Positions 7,615 through 16,541 of a stretch of 64,000 nucleotides of DNA are shown here, one piece after another; within the stretch, counting starts at the first letter, position 1; the number at the start of each line of letters is the position of its first letter. Made by a program: the position numbers and the translations under genes. Under the pieces are notes generated by a model. The model was not told the DNA's origin, ran no database searches, and saw only the letters and a program-made list of their open reading frames with translations. The DNA comes from EA-27 sp964396265. Its GTDB lineage: Archaea > Thermoplasmatota > Thermoplasmata > RBG-16-68-12 > EA-27. The DNA is taken from NCBI GenBank assembly GCA_964396265.1, contig CAYNEM010000004.1, forward strand, positions 1 to 64,000, in the 5' to 3' direction.

Positions 7615-8637
7615 ATGGTTTCGCCTGAATACCTAGCTGGCTTCATGGACGGCGAAGGCCATCTCTCTCTTGGCAAGATCCCCCGTAGCGGATCGACGGA
7701 GTATCCGGTGAGGGCGGTCGTGTACAACACCAATCGCGAAATCATGGTCGATATCAGGAGAGTCTGGGGCGGAACGTTGTCAGCAACCACTCGCTGGAAT
7801 CCCCGTTGGAAGGCTCAGTATGCTCTGATTTGGACCAATGCCGAAGCCGCCGAAGTCATAACGAAAGTGGCCCCCTTTCTTCGAGTCAAGTCGCATCAAG
7901 CCGGAGCTCTCCTCAGGTTTTATAGGCACATCCGAAAGACCAAAAGAGCCCGGGATTCTGGGGGTCGTCTTCTACCGCTGTCGAGATTGGAGTCGAGATT
8001 CCGTGAGATATTTCACGAATATGTTAAGTCCATGAACGCGCGAGGCCCTCCGACGCGGACTCATGCACTCCGGGCCGGATTGCAGCGACCCGCGCATCAA
8101 TCAAAGGAATCTCCCTCCTTGGAATACCTCGCGGGCTTTTTCGATGCCGAGGGCAGCCTCATGATCATCAGGTCCAAAGGGATTGGAAGCAGGAAGCCGC
8201 GATATGGGGCGAGGATGGCTCTCGCAAACACGAATCGGGATGTCCTAGAGGACATTCAGCGCGCGTATGGAGGACTCCTCTTCAGCTATCTTCCGCGAAA
8301 GGTGGGGTGGAAGCCCTCAAACTACCTGATCTGGACTGGTAAGCGAGTACACCGCGTTTTTCCATTGATTGTTTCGCACCTTCGCTTGAAGCGACCGCAA
8401 GCGCGGATCTTGATGGAATTCCTGCAACGCGACAGGAGAGCGACCGAGGGTGAGAACGGGCGCTCTTTCGGCCCGGACGCCGACCGGGAGGCGGAATTCT
8501 GTGAGAATCTCTGGACAAGCATCAGGGCGTTGAATGCGAGGGGCTCGTCCACCGTCGCGGGGGAAACCACTGAAGTGACGAGCCGGGATAGTGGGAATCC
8601 CGGCGATAGCTCCCCGCTCACCCCAGCGCGAACTTGA
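7615..8637 (+). CDS. Free-standing LAGLIDADG homing endonuclease
   Basis: 340 residues made of two similar halves, each opening with a LAGLIDADG helix: SPEYLAGFMDGEGHL (about residues 2-16) and SLEYLAGFFDAEGSL (about 166-180). The acidic residues that bind the catalytic metal (Asp/Glu of DGEG and DAEG) are present. Each half also has NTNR then an IW(T) motif, supporting internal duplication: a single-chain pseudo-dimer. Such enzymes cut a long target site and promote spread of their own gene. No intein splice motifs or flanking exon halves are seen, so it is not an intein. It lies just downstream of the Pup gene and its last 20 bases overlap the convergent gene at 8618. Confidence 0.92.
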   Translation: MVSPEYLAGFMDGEGHLSLGKIPRSGSTEYPVRAVVYNTNREIMVDIRRVWGGTLSATTRWNPRWKAQYALIWTNAEAAEVITKVAPFLRVKSHQAGALLRFYRHIRKTKRARDSGGRLLPLSRLESRFREIFHEYVKSMNARGPPTRTHALRAGLQRPAHQSKESPSLEYLAGFFDAEGSLMIIRSKGIGSRKPRYGARMALANTNRDVLEDIQRAYGGLLFSYLPRKVGWKPSNYLIWTGKRVHRVFPLIVSHLRLKRPQARILMEFLQRDRRATEGENGRSFGPDADREAEFCENLWTSIRALNARGSSTVAGETTEVTSRDSGNPGDSSPLTPART

Positions 8638-9715
8638 ACCCGTAGCGCGCGACGCCCTCCTGCGCGTAGAGCCGGCGGAACACCATCCGGACGCGCATTC
8701 CGATCTTCACGCTCGCGGGCTCGACGTCCGCGAGCATCGCGGTGATCCGGAGCCCATCGTCTAGCTCTACGACCGCGGTCGCATAGTCTCCGGTCGCGAG
8801 CTGCTGCTCCAGGAATTCGGAGGGCGCTGCGCCCTTGCCGATGATCGTGTATGCGTACACCGCCCCCGTCCGCTTCAGCGGCCGCTCCTTCCACGCGCGC
8901 GCGCCGCACGCGAGGCACGACTCCCGCGGCGGGAAGTGAAGGCGCCCGCACTTCGCGCACTCCTCGCCGACGAGGCGGTATCGCGCCTTCGCCTCCCCAA
9001 TGTACGCTGGCATGCTGACGTATGCGCCCTGGCTGTACTCCGTCCCCGCGGGTGCAGGCTTGTAGCGCCGGAGGCCCAGGTACTGTTCGTACGATACGGG
9101 GATGCGACCATCGAAGGCCTTCGCGGCCTGCGCGGCCCCAGCCACCTTCGAGCGGGCGATCGACTCGAGGAAGGAGACGAAGACGGAGGCGGCACCTACG
9201 TTCCCGATGCGCGGCAGCATCGCGGACTTCGCACCGCGAGTCCAGGCCTGCGTCGCCTTCCCCGTGACGAGGAGTGCGACGGCGGCGGCGCCCCCGGCAT
9301 GCTCCTCCACGGAGCCTGGGTCCGCACGCGGCGCTTCGGAGATGATGACGAGCGTGGACGTGCCTTCCTTCGATCCGACGTCGATCGCGCCCGCAAGGAC
9401 TGTCTCACCCACGTCGAGGCTTCCGAGGACGTCGCGTGCCTCCTCTGGTTTCAGGCCGAGTGCCTCTGCCACGATTCGCCCCCCCGCGAGAGTCCCGGAG
9501 CTCGCGAACACGAGTCGGTCGATCCCAGGGGAATTGGCGGCATCGATCGCGCGCCCCCCTGCGGCAACGGCCATCGTGATCTCGTCCTCGTCAAACCCTG
9601 GGACGGCCTTCTCCTGGATACCCTTCGCCGCGAACTTGCCGATGGCCTTGCGATACTCTTCGGAAGTGATCGTGTAGCGCGGGACGTAGAACCCGACGGC
9701 GGCGATACCGGCCAC
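8618..9715 (-). CDS. HMG-CoA-synthase-like / DUF35 (zinc ribbon + OB fold) fusion protein
   Basis: 365 residues from a GTG start. The N-terminal half (about 1-210) resembles the thiolase-fold HMG-CoA synthase / KAS III family (IAAVGFYVPRY start, VEEHAGGAAAVALLV). The C-terminal part (about 235-365) is DUF35: a zinc ribbon CAKCG..CLACG then an OB fold. The position where HMG-CoA synthases carry the catalytic cysteine reads LDVGETVLAG, without cysteine, so it may be structural. Archaeal thiolase, HMG-CoA synthase and DUF35 are known to form a channelling complex; the thiolase gene is 42 bases upstream in the same direction, which fits, though synthase catalysis is doubtful. Confidence 0.8.
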   Translation of the reverse strand: MAGIAAVGFYVPRYTITSEEYRKAIGKFAAKGIQEKAVPGFDEDEITMAVAAGGRAIDAANSPGIDRLVFASSGTLAGGRIVAEALGLKPEEARDVLGSLDVGETVLAGAIDVGSKEGTSTLVIISEAPRADPGSVEEHAGGAAAVALLVTGKATQAWTRGAKSAMLPRIGNVGAASVFVSFLESIARSKVAGAAQAAKAFDGRIPVSYEQYLGLRRYKPAPAGTEYSQGAYVSMPAYIGEAKARYRLVGEECAKCGRLHFPPRESCLACGARAWKERPLKRTGAVYAYTIIGKGAAPSEFLEQQLATGDYATAVVELDDGLRITAMLADVEPASVKIGMRVRMVFRRLYAQEGVARYGFKFALG

Positions 9716-9757
9716 ATGCGCGAATGCAGGGATTCCCTCTTGAGGCTTCCCGCGGGG

Positions 9758-10918
9758 CTACGGCCCGAACACGTGGACTGCGCACGTTGCGCCAGAACCC
9801 CCGACGTTGTGCGTCAAGCCGACGCGTGGGTCCGCGACTTGCCGGTCGCCCGCCTCGCCGCGTAGCTGAAGGAAGATCTCGTGCACCTGCGCGGCACCGG
9901 TCGCTCCGAGTGGATGCCCCTTCGCTTTTAGCCCGCCGGACGGATTCACCGGCATCGCGCCGTCCCTCGCGGTCACGCCCTCCTCCGCCAATCGCCCGCC
10001 CTGTCCCTTCTTCGCGAATCCGAGGTCCTCCACTGCCAGGATTTCGGCGATCGTGAAGCAATCGTGAACCTCCGCGATGTTGATTCCTTTCGCTGAGACG
10101 TTCGCCTCCCGCATTGCCGCACGTCCGGCTTTGGCAGTAGCGTCGAGCCGCGTCATGCTCTCCCGGTCGTGCACCGCCAAGTGGTCGCTGGCGGCGCCGG
10201 ACCCCAGGACCCACACGGGCGCATCCGTGAACTTCCGCGCGATGTCCTTGGCGGCGAGGATCACGCACGCGGCGCCGTCCGTCGTCCCGCAGCAGTCGTA
10301 CAGCCGGAGCGGATGCGCGACCATCGGAGCGGAGAGGGCCTTCGCGAGCGTGATCTCCTTCCGGAACTGCGCCTTCGGATTCCGCGCGCCGTTCGCATGG
10401 TTCTTCACCGCGACCGCCGCCAGCTGCTCCTGCGTCGTGGCGTACTCGTGCATGTGGCGCATCGCCATCATCGCGTACACGCCGGGGAAGGTGAGGCCTG
10501 CGAGCCGCTCCCACTCCGTGTCCCCGGAGACGCCGAGCCAGAAGCGCTTCCGCACGTCGGACACGTCGTTCATGACCTCGACTCCGCCCGCGAGCGCGAC
10601 GTCCACCGCGCCGGACTTCACCGCCAGATACGCGTCGCGGAACGCGAACCCGGACGAGGCGCAGGCGTTCTCGACCTTGCGCGTGGGGACGTGGAGCATG
10701 CGCGCGTGCTCCGTGAGCAAGGCGGCGAGGTTGCCGATCTGTGCGCCGCCAAAGCCCATGTTCCCGATGTACGCCTCCCGGATCCGCGTCGGGTCGAGGC
10801 CGCGGTCCACGGAGTCGAGCGCCTCGAAGAACGCCTCTGCGAACAGGCTCTTGGCGGTGCGCTGCAGGTCACCGAACGGGGACATCCCTGCACCGATGAC
10901 CGCGACATCCCGCGACAC
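9758..10918 (-). CDS. Thiolase family acetyl-CoA acetyltransferase (archaeal/SCP2 type)
   Basis: 386 residues, full length for the archaeal thiolase family. Seen: nucleophilic cysteine in VENACASSG, the HDCFTIAE motif, the catalytic histidine in GGLKAKGHPLGATG and the second cysteine in GGSGATC. The enzyme condenses two acetyl-CoA, or cleaves 3-ketoacyl-CoA; with the downstream DUF35 fusion protein it probably acts in acyl-CoA or isoprenoid-precursor metabolism. GTG start; CTAATACG at about 10940-10947 on the minus strand is 22-29 bases upstream and fits a TATA box of a leaderless transcript. Confidence 0.9.
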   Translation of the reverse strand: MSRDVAVIGAGMSPFGDLQRTAKSLFAEAFFEALDSVDRGLDPTRIREAYIGNMGFGGAQIGNLAALLTEHARMLHVPTRKVENACASSGFAFRDAYLAVKSGAVDVALAGGVEVMNDVSDVRKRFWLGVSGDTEWERLAGLTFPGVYAMMAMRHMHEYATTQEQLAAVAVKNHANGARNPKAQFRKEITLAKALSAPMVAHPLRLYDCCGTTDGAACVILAAKDIARKFTDAPVWVLGSGAASDHLAVHDRESMTRLDATAKAGRAAMREANVSAKGINIAEVHDCFTIAEILAVEDLGFAKKGQGGRLAEEGVTARDGAMPVNPSGGLKAKGHPLGATGAAQVHEIFLQLRGEAGDRQVADPRVGLTHNVGGSGATCAVHVFGP

Positions 10919-10957
10919 GCGTCGCGAATCTTTGGCGGCGTATTAGAACGTTCGCGG

Positions 10958-11650
10958 TCAGCGCGCGGCCTTCACGGCGTCCTCGATCTGGCGGCCCGTG
11001 GCGAACCCGCGGACGATGGATTCCTTCTTACCTCGCACCACGTGCAGGGAAGGCGAGGCGAGACCTTGCCTCTCCGCGTTTCCGATATCTTCCGCGAGGG
11101 CCGTCCAGGAGCGCAGCATCTTCCGACGGCCGAACCATCCGACACACTCCGAGACCGCGCGGCCCGGTTCGACGGCGTTCACCACCTCGTCCTTCGTGAA
11201 CCGTCCGACCCCGAGGTCGTTGCGGAACAGATCGACCTTAAGGCGGGTGTCTCCCGCAAGTGCGAGGAGCACGTCAGTCGATGTCGGATCCTGCGCCCGG
11301 TCGAACACCGCGTGCCGCGCCGCCAAAAGATATTCCTCGCCTTTCGCCGCGCCTTGGAACTCGGCGGCCTTCACGGCGGCACACGCGATCAGCGACGTGG
11401 CGGGAGCGACTCGATCCCAATACGCCGCGTCCATGCGGGCCCCGGTCTTCGCGGCTCCCGCCCACTCCGCCTTCGCATCGCCCGCCGGCTTCACCGCCAG
11501 AGTTGGGAGCCATCCCGCCATCACGGATTGAAAGTGGACGTCGGTCGTCCCCCGAAGAGAGGCGAGGTCGGGTTCCATCGCCCACGACCACGGACACAAC
11601 GGGTCCGTCAGGAAGTACACCTCGACGGGCTCGGCCGCACGCTTCCGCAC
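10958..11650 (-). CDS. DsbA-family thioredoxin-fold protein with CxxS site
   Basis: 230 residues. The N-terminus EVYFLTDPLCPWSWAMEP is the thioredoxin-fold start of the DsbA/FrnE/2-hydroxychromene isomerase family, but the second active-site cysteine is serine (CPWS), so it would not run a normal dithiol cycle. The C-terminus contains SPSLHVVRGKKE, matching the cis-loop and last strand of the fold. No signal peptide, so cytoplasmic. The GTG at 11650 is chosen because a TTAA box (11677-11680) lies 27-30 bases upstream. Partner unknown; divergent from RidA. Confidence 0.75.
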   Translation of the reverse strand: MRKRAAEPVEVYFLTDPLCPWSWAMEPDLASLRGTTDVHFQSVMAGWLPTLAVKPAGDAKAEWAGAAKTGARMDAAYWDRVAPATSLIACAAVKAAEFQGAAKGEEYLLAARHAVFDRAQDPTSTDVLLALAGDTRLKVDLFRNDLGVGRFTKDEVVNAVEPGRAVSECVGWFGRRKMLRSWTALAEDIGNAERQGLASPSLHVVRGKKESIVRGFATGRQIEDAVKAAR

Positions 11651-11676
11651 GGCGCGGGAGATGACGCGGGAGGCAC

Positions 11677-11712
11677 TTAACCGCTCACGCGTGCAGCCCC
11701 GGAGAGGCTTAA
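11677..11712. promoter_or_regulatory. Divergent promoters for the DsbA-like and RidA genes
   Basis: TTAA at 11677-11680 serves the minus-strand gene starting at 11650, and TTAA at 11709-11712 (in GGCTTAAGAC) serves the plus-strand gene starting at 11738. Both are 26-30 bases from their start codons. Confidence 0.5.
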
Positions 11713-11737
11713 GACGCCCGGGCCCCTTCCCTCCCCC

Positions 11738-12193
11738 ATGGACGTCCCGGCGAGGCTCAAGGAGATGGGCCTCCAGCTCCCTCCGCCGCCAAAGCCCGTG
11801 GCCTCCTACGTCCCCGTCGTCGTCTCCGGAGACCTCGCGTTCGTGAGCGGGCAGATCGCCCGGAAGGACGGCCAGGTCCTCTTTCCCGGCCGTCTCGGGG
11901 AGACCGTGACCGTGGAGCAGGGGTACGCCGCGGCCCGGGAGTGCGCATTGGCCGCGCTGGCGGCGATGGACGGCGCGGGGCTGCTCGACCGCATCGCGCG
12001 CGTGATCAAGGTCAACGGGTACGTGGCGTGCGCCCCCTCGTTCAAGGACCAGCCCAAGGTCGTGAACGGGGCGTCGGACTTGCTCGTGCATGTGTTCGGC
12101 GAGGGCGGGAAGCATGCGCGTGCCGCGATCGGTGCGGCCGCGCTGCCTCTTGGCTCTAGCGTCGAGGTCGAATTCGTGTTCGAATTGCGGTGA
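11738..12193 (+). CDS. RidA/YjgF family protein
   Basis: 151 residues; RidA proteins are usually about 130. Family features seen: FVSGQIARKDG near residue 33, a conserved KVNGYVA strand, and the HARAAIGAAALPLGSSVEVE segment that carries the arginine and glutamate binding imine substrates. RidA enzymes hydrolyse reactive enamine/imine intermediates released by PLP enzymes. This subgroup has an N-terminal PARLKEMGLQLPPPP extension seen in the YjgF-like branch with unknown substrate. It overlaps the convergent surface-protein gene by 38 bases. Confidence 0.85.
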   Translation: MDVPARLKEMGLQLPPPPKPVASYVPVVVSGDLAFVSGQIARKDGQVLFPGRLGETVTVEQGYAAARECALAALAAMDGAGLLDRIARVIKVNGYVACAPSFKDQPKVVNGASDLLVHVFGEGGKHARAAIGAAALPLGSSVEVEFVFELR

Positions 12194-15100
12194 CGAACGT
12201 CGCCAGGCGCGCTCGAGGACCCGAACTCGGTGAGGGAGAGGTCCCCTCGTCCTTCTCCTCCTCCTTCCTTCGCCTCGCCAGGAAGAACAGGATCAGGAAG
12301 GCCACGACGGCGAGAGGGAGGAAGAACCACCACCAGTCCGACGGCTCCTCCCACACTGCGGTGACGACCCTTGGGCCGTCCATGAGGACGCTCGCGGATG
12401 CGGCGTGGCTGGCCACGTCCCCGGTCCATCGGCTGAAGTGGAATCGCCTGCCCCCGGAGACGACATCCTTCGGGGACACGGAGAACGTTGCGATCGTGCC
12501 CTCGGGGTACCACCCTTCCCCCATCGCCGTCCCAAAGTCGGAATCGACGCGGAGGAAGAACTCCGTGCGCCAGAGCGCGGCGGCGTACTTGGGACCGTCC
12601 ATGACGATGCTTCCGTTCGTCACCCTCTGAGACACGTCGCCGCTCCATCCATCGAACGCGTACCGGGTCCCGGCCGACCCGTTGATGATCCCCTCGATGT
12701 CGAACGAGGCCGTGTCCCCGGGCGCGTACCAGCAATCGATGACATCGCACGTCGGCGTCCCGCGGGGACTGGAGAGCGCGAGCCGGTACTGGGTGAGGAA
12801 CGAGGCCGTGAGCGCTACGGGTCCGTCCGTCTGTACTTGACGGAACTGGGCGCCGCCGTCGTCCCACGCGTCGTAGACGTTGCGGATCCCGGGTGCGCCG
12901 ATCTGAGGGGAGGGCGCGGAGACCGTGTGCAGGCTGCCGTTCAGCCACCACGCGCTGAAAGGCGTCGCGACACGGACCCCGTCGATGAGGAGCTCGAGCC
13001 CCGGCGGGTCCGTGACGAGCGTGACGGCGTACTCCACATCGAACCGCGCGACGTAACGCGCGGGCATCGTGACGACGATCGTGCGCCCGCGACCCGGGCC
13101 GTCCAACCACGTCGCGAACGTGTAGCGCGTGCTACTCCCGAACTGGGGGGTCGGCACGTCCAGGTCATGGGACGAGCCTTCGAGCCACCAGAAGCCCGCG
13201 GACGCGCTCGTCGTGCCCCCGTCCACGGTCACGAGGAGTCCCGTCGGATTCGTGTCGACATCGATCCAGTGCTCCGTGTCGAAGGTCGCCTGGTAGGTGG
13301 CGGGAGCCGTGCACGTGACAGAGTGGAGGCGGGGGAGGCCGTCGGACCAGGAGGCGAAGACGTACCGCGTTAATCCGGTGCCCTGGGGGGTGGCCGCGTT
13401 GATCGTGTGCGTCGAGTTGGCGGGGCACCAGAACGTCCAGGGGGCGGTGGACGGGAGGCCGTCGACGATGACCTGGAGGAGGAGCGGCAACGTGTCCACG
13501 ATCACCTCGTACTCCGTGTCGAAGAAGGCGGTGAAGGTGGCGGGCGTGGAGCACAGGAACGTATGGTTCTGCGCGCCGCCGTCCGACCACAACCGGAACA
13601 GGCGGCGCGTCGGGCCGGAGACCTGCGGAGACGTCGCGTTGATCGTGTGCGTCGTCCCCTCGAGACACCAGAACGAGAACGGCGTGATCACCGAGGCCGC
13701 GTCGACCTCGATTCGCGTGCCGATGGGGTCCGCCGACACGGTAACGCTGTGCTCCGTGAGGAAGCTCGCGACGTATGTCAGCGGCGCAGCGACGGAAATG
13801 ACGTGGGCCCTTGCGCCCCCGTCCGACCACACGAAGAAAGTCTCGCGCGTTCCGCCGGACCCTTGGGGCGACACCGCATCGAGCACGTGGGACGATCCGT
13901 CGAGCCACCAGTAGGTGCCTGGGGCGGTGATGGGCGTAACGTCGACGACGATGGTGAGGCCCGGCGGGGACGTCGCAACGACGACCTCGTGCTCCGTGAG
14001 GAACAGGGCGGCGATCGCTGCGTCCGCGACGCAGTCGATCACGTGGTTCTGCGTGCCTGCGTCCGACCAACCGTCGAAGAGGTACCGGGTGCTCCCCGCC
14101 ACTTGGGGCGAGGGCGCGTCCAGAGTGTGCAGCGTGCCGAGGACGCACGCGAAGATGTGCGGCGCGGTGTAGGGAAGACCGTCGATCTGTACCTGGAGAG
14201 TCGAGGGGATGGTGAGGATCGTGATATTCCGGGTGACGGGACTCGTGACCTTGACCTTCGCGAGGAACCCGTCGGAGTACGACTGGATGCCGTCGAAGTC
14301 GCACATGCCGTCCGTCCCGCACGCTCGGTCGAACGCCCCCGCTGTGGTCGGGAGGTCCGTGGAAAGGGTCAGGCCTCCGAGGTACGCGTGGCCGAAGAGG
14401 TCGATGGCGAGCGCGTAGAGGTCGTCGTTGCCGCTCCCGCCGAAGAACGTCCCGAAGCGCAGCGTGTCGAGGGACGCGTTCAGGTACACGACGAACGCAT
14501 CACGACCGCCGTTGTGTGTCCCGTTGGGGGCGTCGGGGGTGACGGGGAAGTCGGTGGAGGTCGTGGAGCCCGCGACGAACGGACGGTCGAGGGCGTCGAG
14601 CTGGACCGCGAAGGCCTGGTCCACCGACGTGCCGCCGAGGAACGTCGAGAGCGCGAGCGCATCCCCCGCCGGCGAGAGGGCCGAGACGAAGGCATCGCCC
14701 CCGCCGAGGTACGTGACGTTCATCGCGCCCGCGGTCGTCGGGAAGTTCGGTGACTCAGTGTACCCCACGACATAGGCGCGCCCGGTCCCGTCGACCCGCA
14801 CGCCCCACGCGGAGTCCGCGACCGCGCCACCAACGAAGGTGGAGTACACGTAGCCGGTTCCCAGGGCGTTGACTTTCGTGAGGAAGGCGTCACCGGCCGG
14901 GATGGGGCCGAGGTCGTTGTACTGCCGGTCGTACGCGCCCGGCGTCGTGAGGAAGTCGGTGGAAAGGGTCCCCCCGGTCACATATGCCGCTCCCGCACTA
15001 TCGATCGCGATGGCAACCGCGGTTTCGAGTTGGGTTCCTCCGAGGTACGTCGCGTACGTAAGGGACGTGCCCGCGGGATTGAGTTTCGCGACAAACGCGT

Positions 15101-16379
15101 CGGTGAATCCGCCGTTGTGCGTGCGGTTCGGCGCGCCGACGGTCGTGGGGAAATCCAGGGACGTCGTGATCCCGACAAGGAAGGCGCTCCCATCCGGTCC
15201 GATCGTGATGGCCTCCCCGGCATCCTCGCCCGTGCCGCCGAGGAACGTGGAATAGACGAGTGTGTCCCCGGACGGCGAAAGCTTCGCGACGAACGCGTCC
15301 GTCCCGTTCCAATCGGGATCAAGGGCGGCCTGGGTCGGGAAGTCCGACGAGGTCGTGTACCCGGTGACGTACGCGGACCCGCTGCCGTCGATGTCGATCG
15401 AAAGGGCGTACTCCTCCGCGAGCCCGCCAAGGTACGTGGCCCACACGAGCTGGTCCCCGCCCGGTTGGAACTTCGCCACGAACACATCGTAGAATCCGCC
15501 GCCGTAGGTCGTGTTGAACGCGCCGGGTGTCATGGGGAAGTCTGTCGACCCGGTGTGGCCGGTCACGTACACGAATCCTGCGTCGTCCACCGCTACGGAA
15601 CGAAGGTCGTCCCGGCCGCTCGCGCCCACGTAGGTGACCCAGACGAGGGGATCGATCACGCCCGGTCTCGCGGGGTCCCAGCCGGGGCACTCGAGGCCCA
15701 CGATCGAGGCGGCGATCATGCGGAAGGCGCACGCGACAGGGCGCCCGCCTTGTTCCGCGGTTGGAGGCGAGTCCCGCAATTCCCCCGCGGCGGTCACGAC
15801 GACGAGGCTGCCGTCCGCGATCCCCATCTCGTCCGCCCCATCGTATTCAAGTGCGATGGAGTCAGGACTTGCCCCAGCGCGGAGCTCATAAGAGTACTTC
15901 ACGCCCTCCGGCGCGGCGCGGTAGACGACGGAGATCCCAGGCCAAACATCCGCGTACACAACCTCCGCGTACGTCGGAACCCCGATCCTCCAGCGAGAGG
16001 GATCGTCGCCGAGGATGTAGTTCGCCTTTGCTGAATGTTCCCCGCGCCCTGCGGGTACGGCTGCATCGCCGCCTCGGAACGCGGTGCGCACGACCACGCC
16101 CGACAAAGAGTCCACGCCGAATTCCGCTCGGCCTTGGATGGTCGTTATTGGCGGTGGGAGGACGCGGTAGAGGACCGCCCCATCTGCGAATCCCACCTGC
16201 ATGGCGGCGGACGGGCGGTACAGGCGTACGGCATCGTTCGAGAGCTGTCCGACGTTCGCAAGGAAACCCGTCGAAGGCGATGGACCCACGGCGCTCTCCT
16301 CGGGGACGCTCGAGGGGAGATAGGTTGCCGCCAGAAGGATCATCAACACCGCAACCACCGAGTGAGACCTGCCGGGCAC
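12156..16379 (-). CDS. Large surface protein: SBBP beta-propeller plus tandem PEGA/InlB-like repeats
   Basis: About 1,407 residues. Order: N-terminal hydrophobic signal segment (about 8-22), a conserved FLANVGQL domain (about 40-235) found at the head of SBBP proteins, many SBBP repeats (about 241-715) with the recurring VYVTGxTxSxDFP motif, six tandem repeats of about 78 residues plus two divergent ones (about 716-1340), one membrane helix (WWWFFLPLAVVAFLILFF, about 1345-1365) and a basic RRRK tail. This predicts a cell-surface protein held by a C-terminal anchor with a long stalk. GTG 16379 is preferred because a TTCAAA box (16402-16410) lies 25-30 bases upstream. Ligand unknown. Confidence 0.85.
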   Translation of the reverse strand: MPGRSHSVVAVLMILLAATYLPSSVPEESAVGPSPSTGFLANVGQLSNDAVRLYRPSAAMQVGFADGAVLYRVLPPPITTIQGRAEFGVDSLSGVVVRTAFRGGDAAVPAGRGEHSAKANYILGDDPSRWRIGVPTYAEVVYADVWPGISVVYRAAPEGVKYSYELRAGASPDSIALEYDGADEMGIADGSLVVVTAAGELRDSPPTAEQGGRPVACAFRMIAASIVGLECPGWDPARPGVIDPLVWVTYVGASGRDDLRSVAVDDAGFVYVTGHTGSTDFPMTPGAFNTTYGGGFYDVFVAKFQPGGDQLVWATYLGGLAEEYALSIDIDGSGSAYVTGYTTSSDFPTQAALDPDWNGTDAFVAKLSPSGDTLVYSTFLGGTGEDAGEAITIGPDGSAFLVGITTSLDFPTTVGAPNRTHNGGFTDAFVAKLNPAGTSLTYATYLGGTQLETAVAIAIDSAGAAYVTGGTLSTDFLTTPGAYDRQYNDLGPIPAGDAFLTKVNALGTGYVYSTFVGGAVADSAWGVRVDGTGRAYVVGYTESPNFPTTAGAMNVTYLGGGDAFVSALSPAGDALALSTFLGGTSVDQAFAVQLDALDRPFVAGSTTSTDFPVTPDAPNGTHNGGRDAFVVYLNASLDTLRFGTFFGGSGNDDLYALAIDLFGHAYLGGLTLSTDLPTTAGAFDRACGTDGMCDFDGIQSYSDGFLAKVKVTSPVTRNITILTIPSTLQVQIDGLPYTAPHIFACVLGTLHTLDAPSPQVAGSTRYLFDGWSDAGTQNHVIDCVADAAIAALFLTEHEVVVATSPPGLTIVVDVTPITAPGTYWWLDGSSHVLDAVSPQGSGGTRETFFVWSDGGARAHVISVAAPLTYVASFLTEHSVTVSADPIGTRIEVDAASVITPFSFWCLEGTTHTINATSPQVSGPTRRLFRLWSDGGAQNHTFLCSTPATFTAFFDTEYEVIVDTLPLLLQVIVDGLPSTAPWTFWCPANSTHTINAATPQGTGLTRYVFASWSDGLPRLHSVTCTAPATYQATFDTEHWIDVDTNPTGLLVTVDGGTTSASAGFWWLEGSSHDLDVPTPQFGSSTRYTFATWLDGPGRGRTIVVTMPARYVARFDVEYAVTLVTDPPGLELLIDGVRVATPFSAWWLNGSLHTVSAPSPQIGAPGIRNVYDAWDDGGAQFRQVQTDGPVALTASFLTQYRLALSSPRGTPTCDVIDCWYAPGDTASFDIEGIINGSAGTRYAFDGWSGDVSQRVTNGSIVMDGPKYAAALWRTEFFLRVDSDFGTAMGEGWYPEGTIATFSVSPKDVVSGGRRFHFSRWTGDVASHAASASVLMDGPRVVTAVWEEPSDWWWFFLPLAVVAFLILFFLARRRKEEEKDEGTSPSPSSGPRARLATFVTAIRTRIRPRR
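12350..14235 (-). repeat. Tandem protein-coding repeat array, about 78-residue unit
   Basis: Eight units lie head to tail within the surface protein. Common features are a D(P)xGLxVxVDG strand, FWxLxGSxHxL, a (S/T)PQ turn, TRYxFxxWSDGG and a closing ATYxAxFxTEHxV. The last two units are divergent (YAPGDTASF, FDGWSGDV) and closer to InlB B-repeats. The repeated coding sequence is diverged, so recent duplication is not obvious. Confidence 0.75.
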
Positions 16380-16401
16380 CGCGCGGCCATCCCTCTCTCG
16401 C

Positions 16402-16410
16402 GGTTTGAAC
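16402..16410 (-). promoter_or_regulatory. Promoter box of the large surface protein gene
   Basis: Reads GTTCAAACC on the minus strand, 23-31 bases before GTG 16379. The same GTTCAAA(T/C) form occurs upstream of the MFS gene (20416) and the hydrogenase small subunit (59335-59344). Confidence 0.45.
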
Positions 16411-16541
16411 GTTTTCCCGGTCCAGGCCCGGGGTAGGGGACAGGGCAGGGCGCGGCCCCGGTCGGGATGGCCAGCGCCCATCGACCAGACCCCTCCCGCG
16501 ATCTCGGAAAGCTTAAGGGGACTCTGTCATTCGCGCGGACG

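Noticed and set aside
7376..8637. Intein or intron interrupting the Pup gene
   Set aside because: No splice motifs, no second Pup half downstream, and the endonuclease has its own start and promoter.
13000..14100. DNA-level tandem repeat or CRISPR-like array
   Set aside because: The periodicity of about 235 bases comes from diverged protein repeats of the surface protein, not from identical DNA units.
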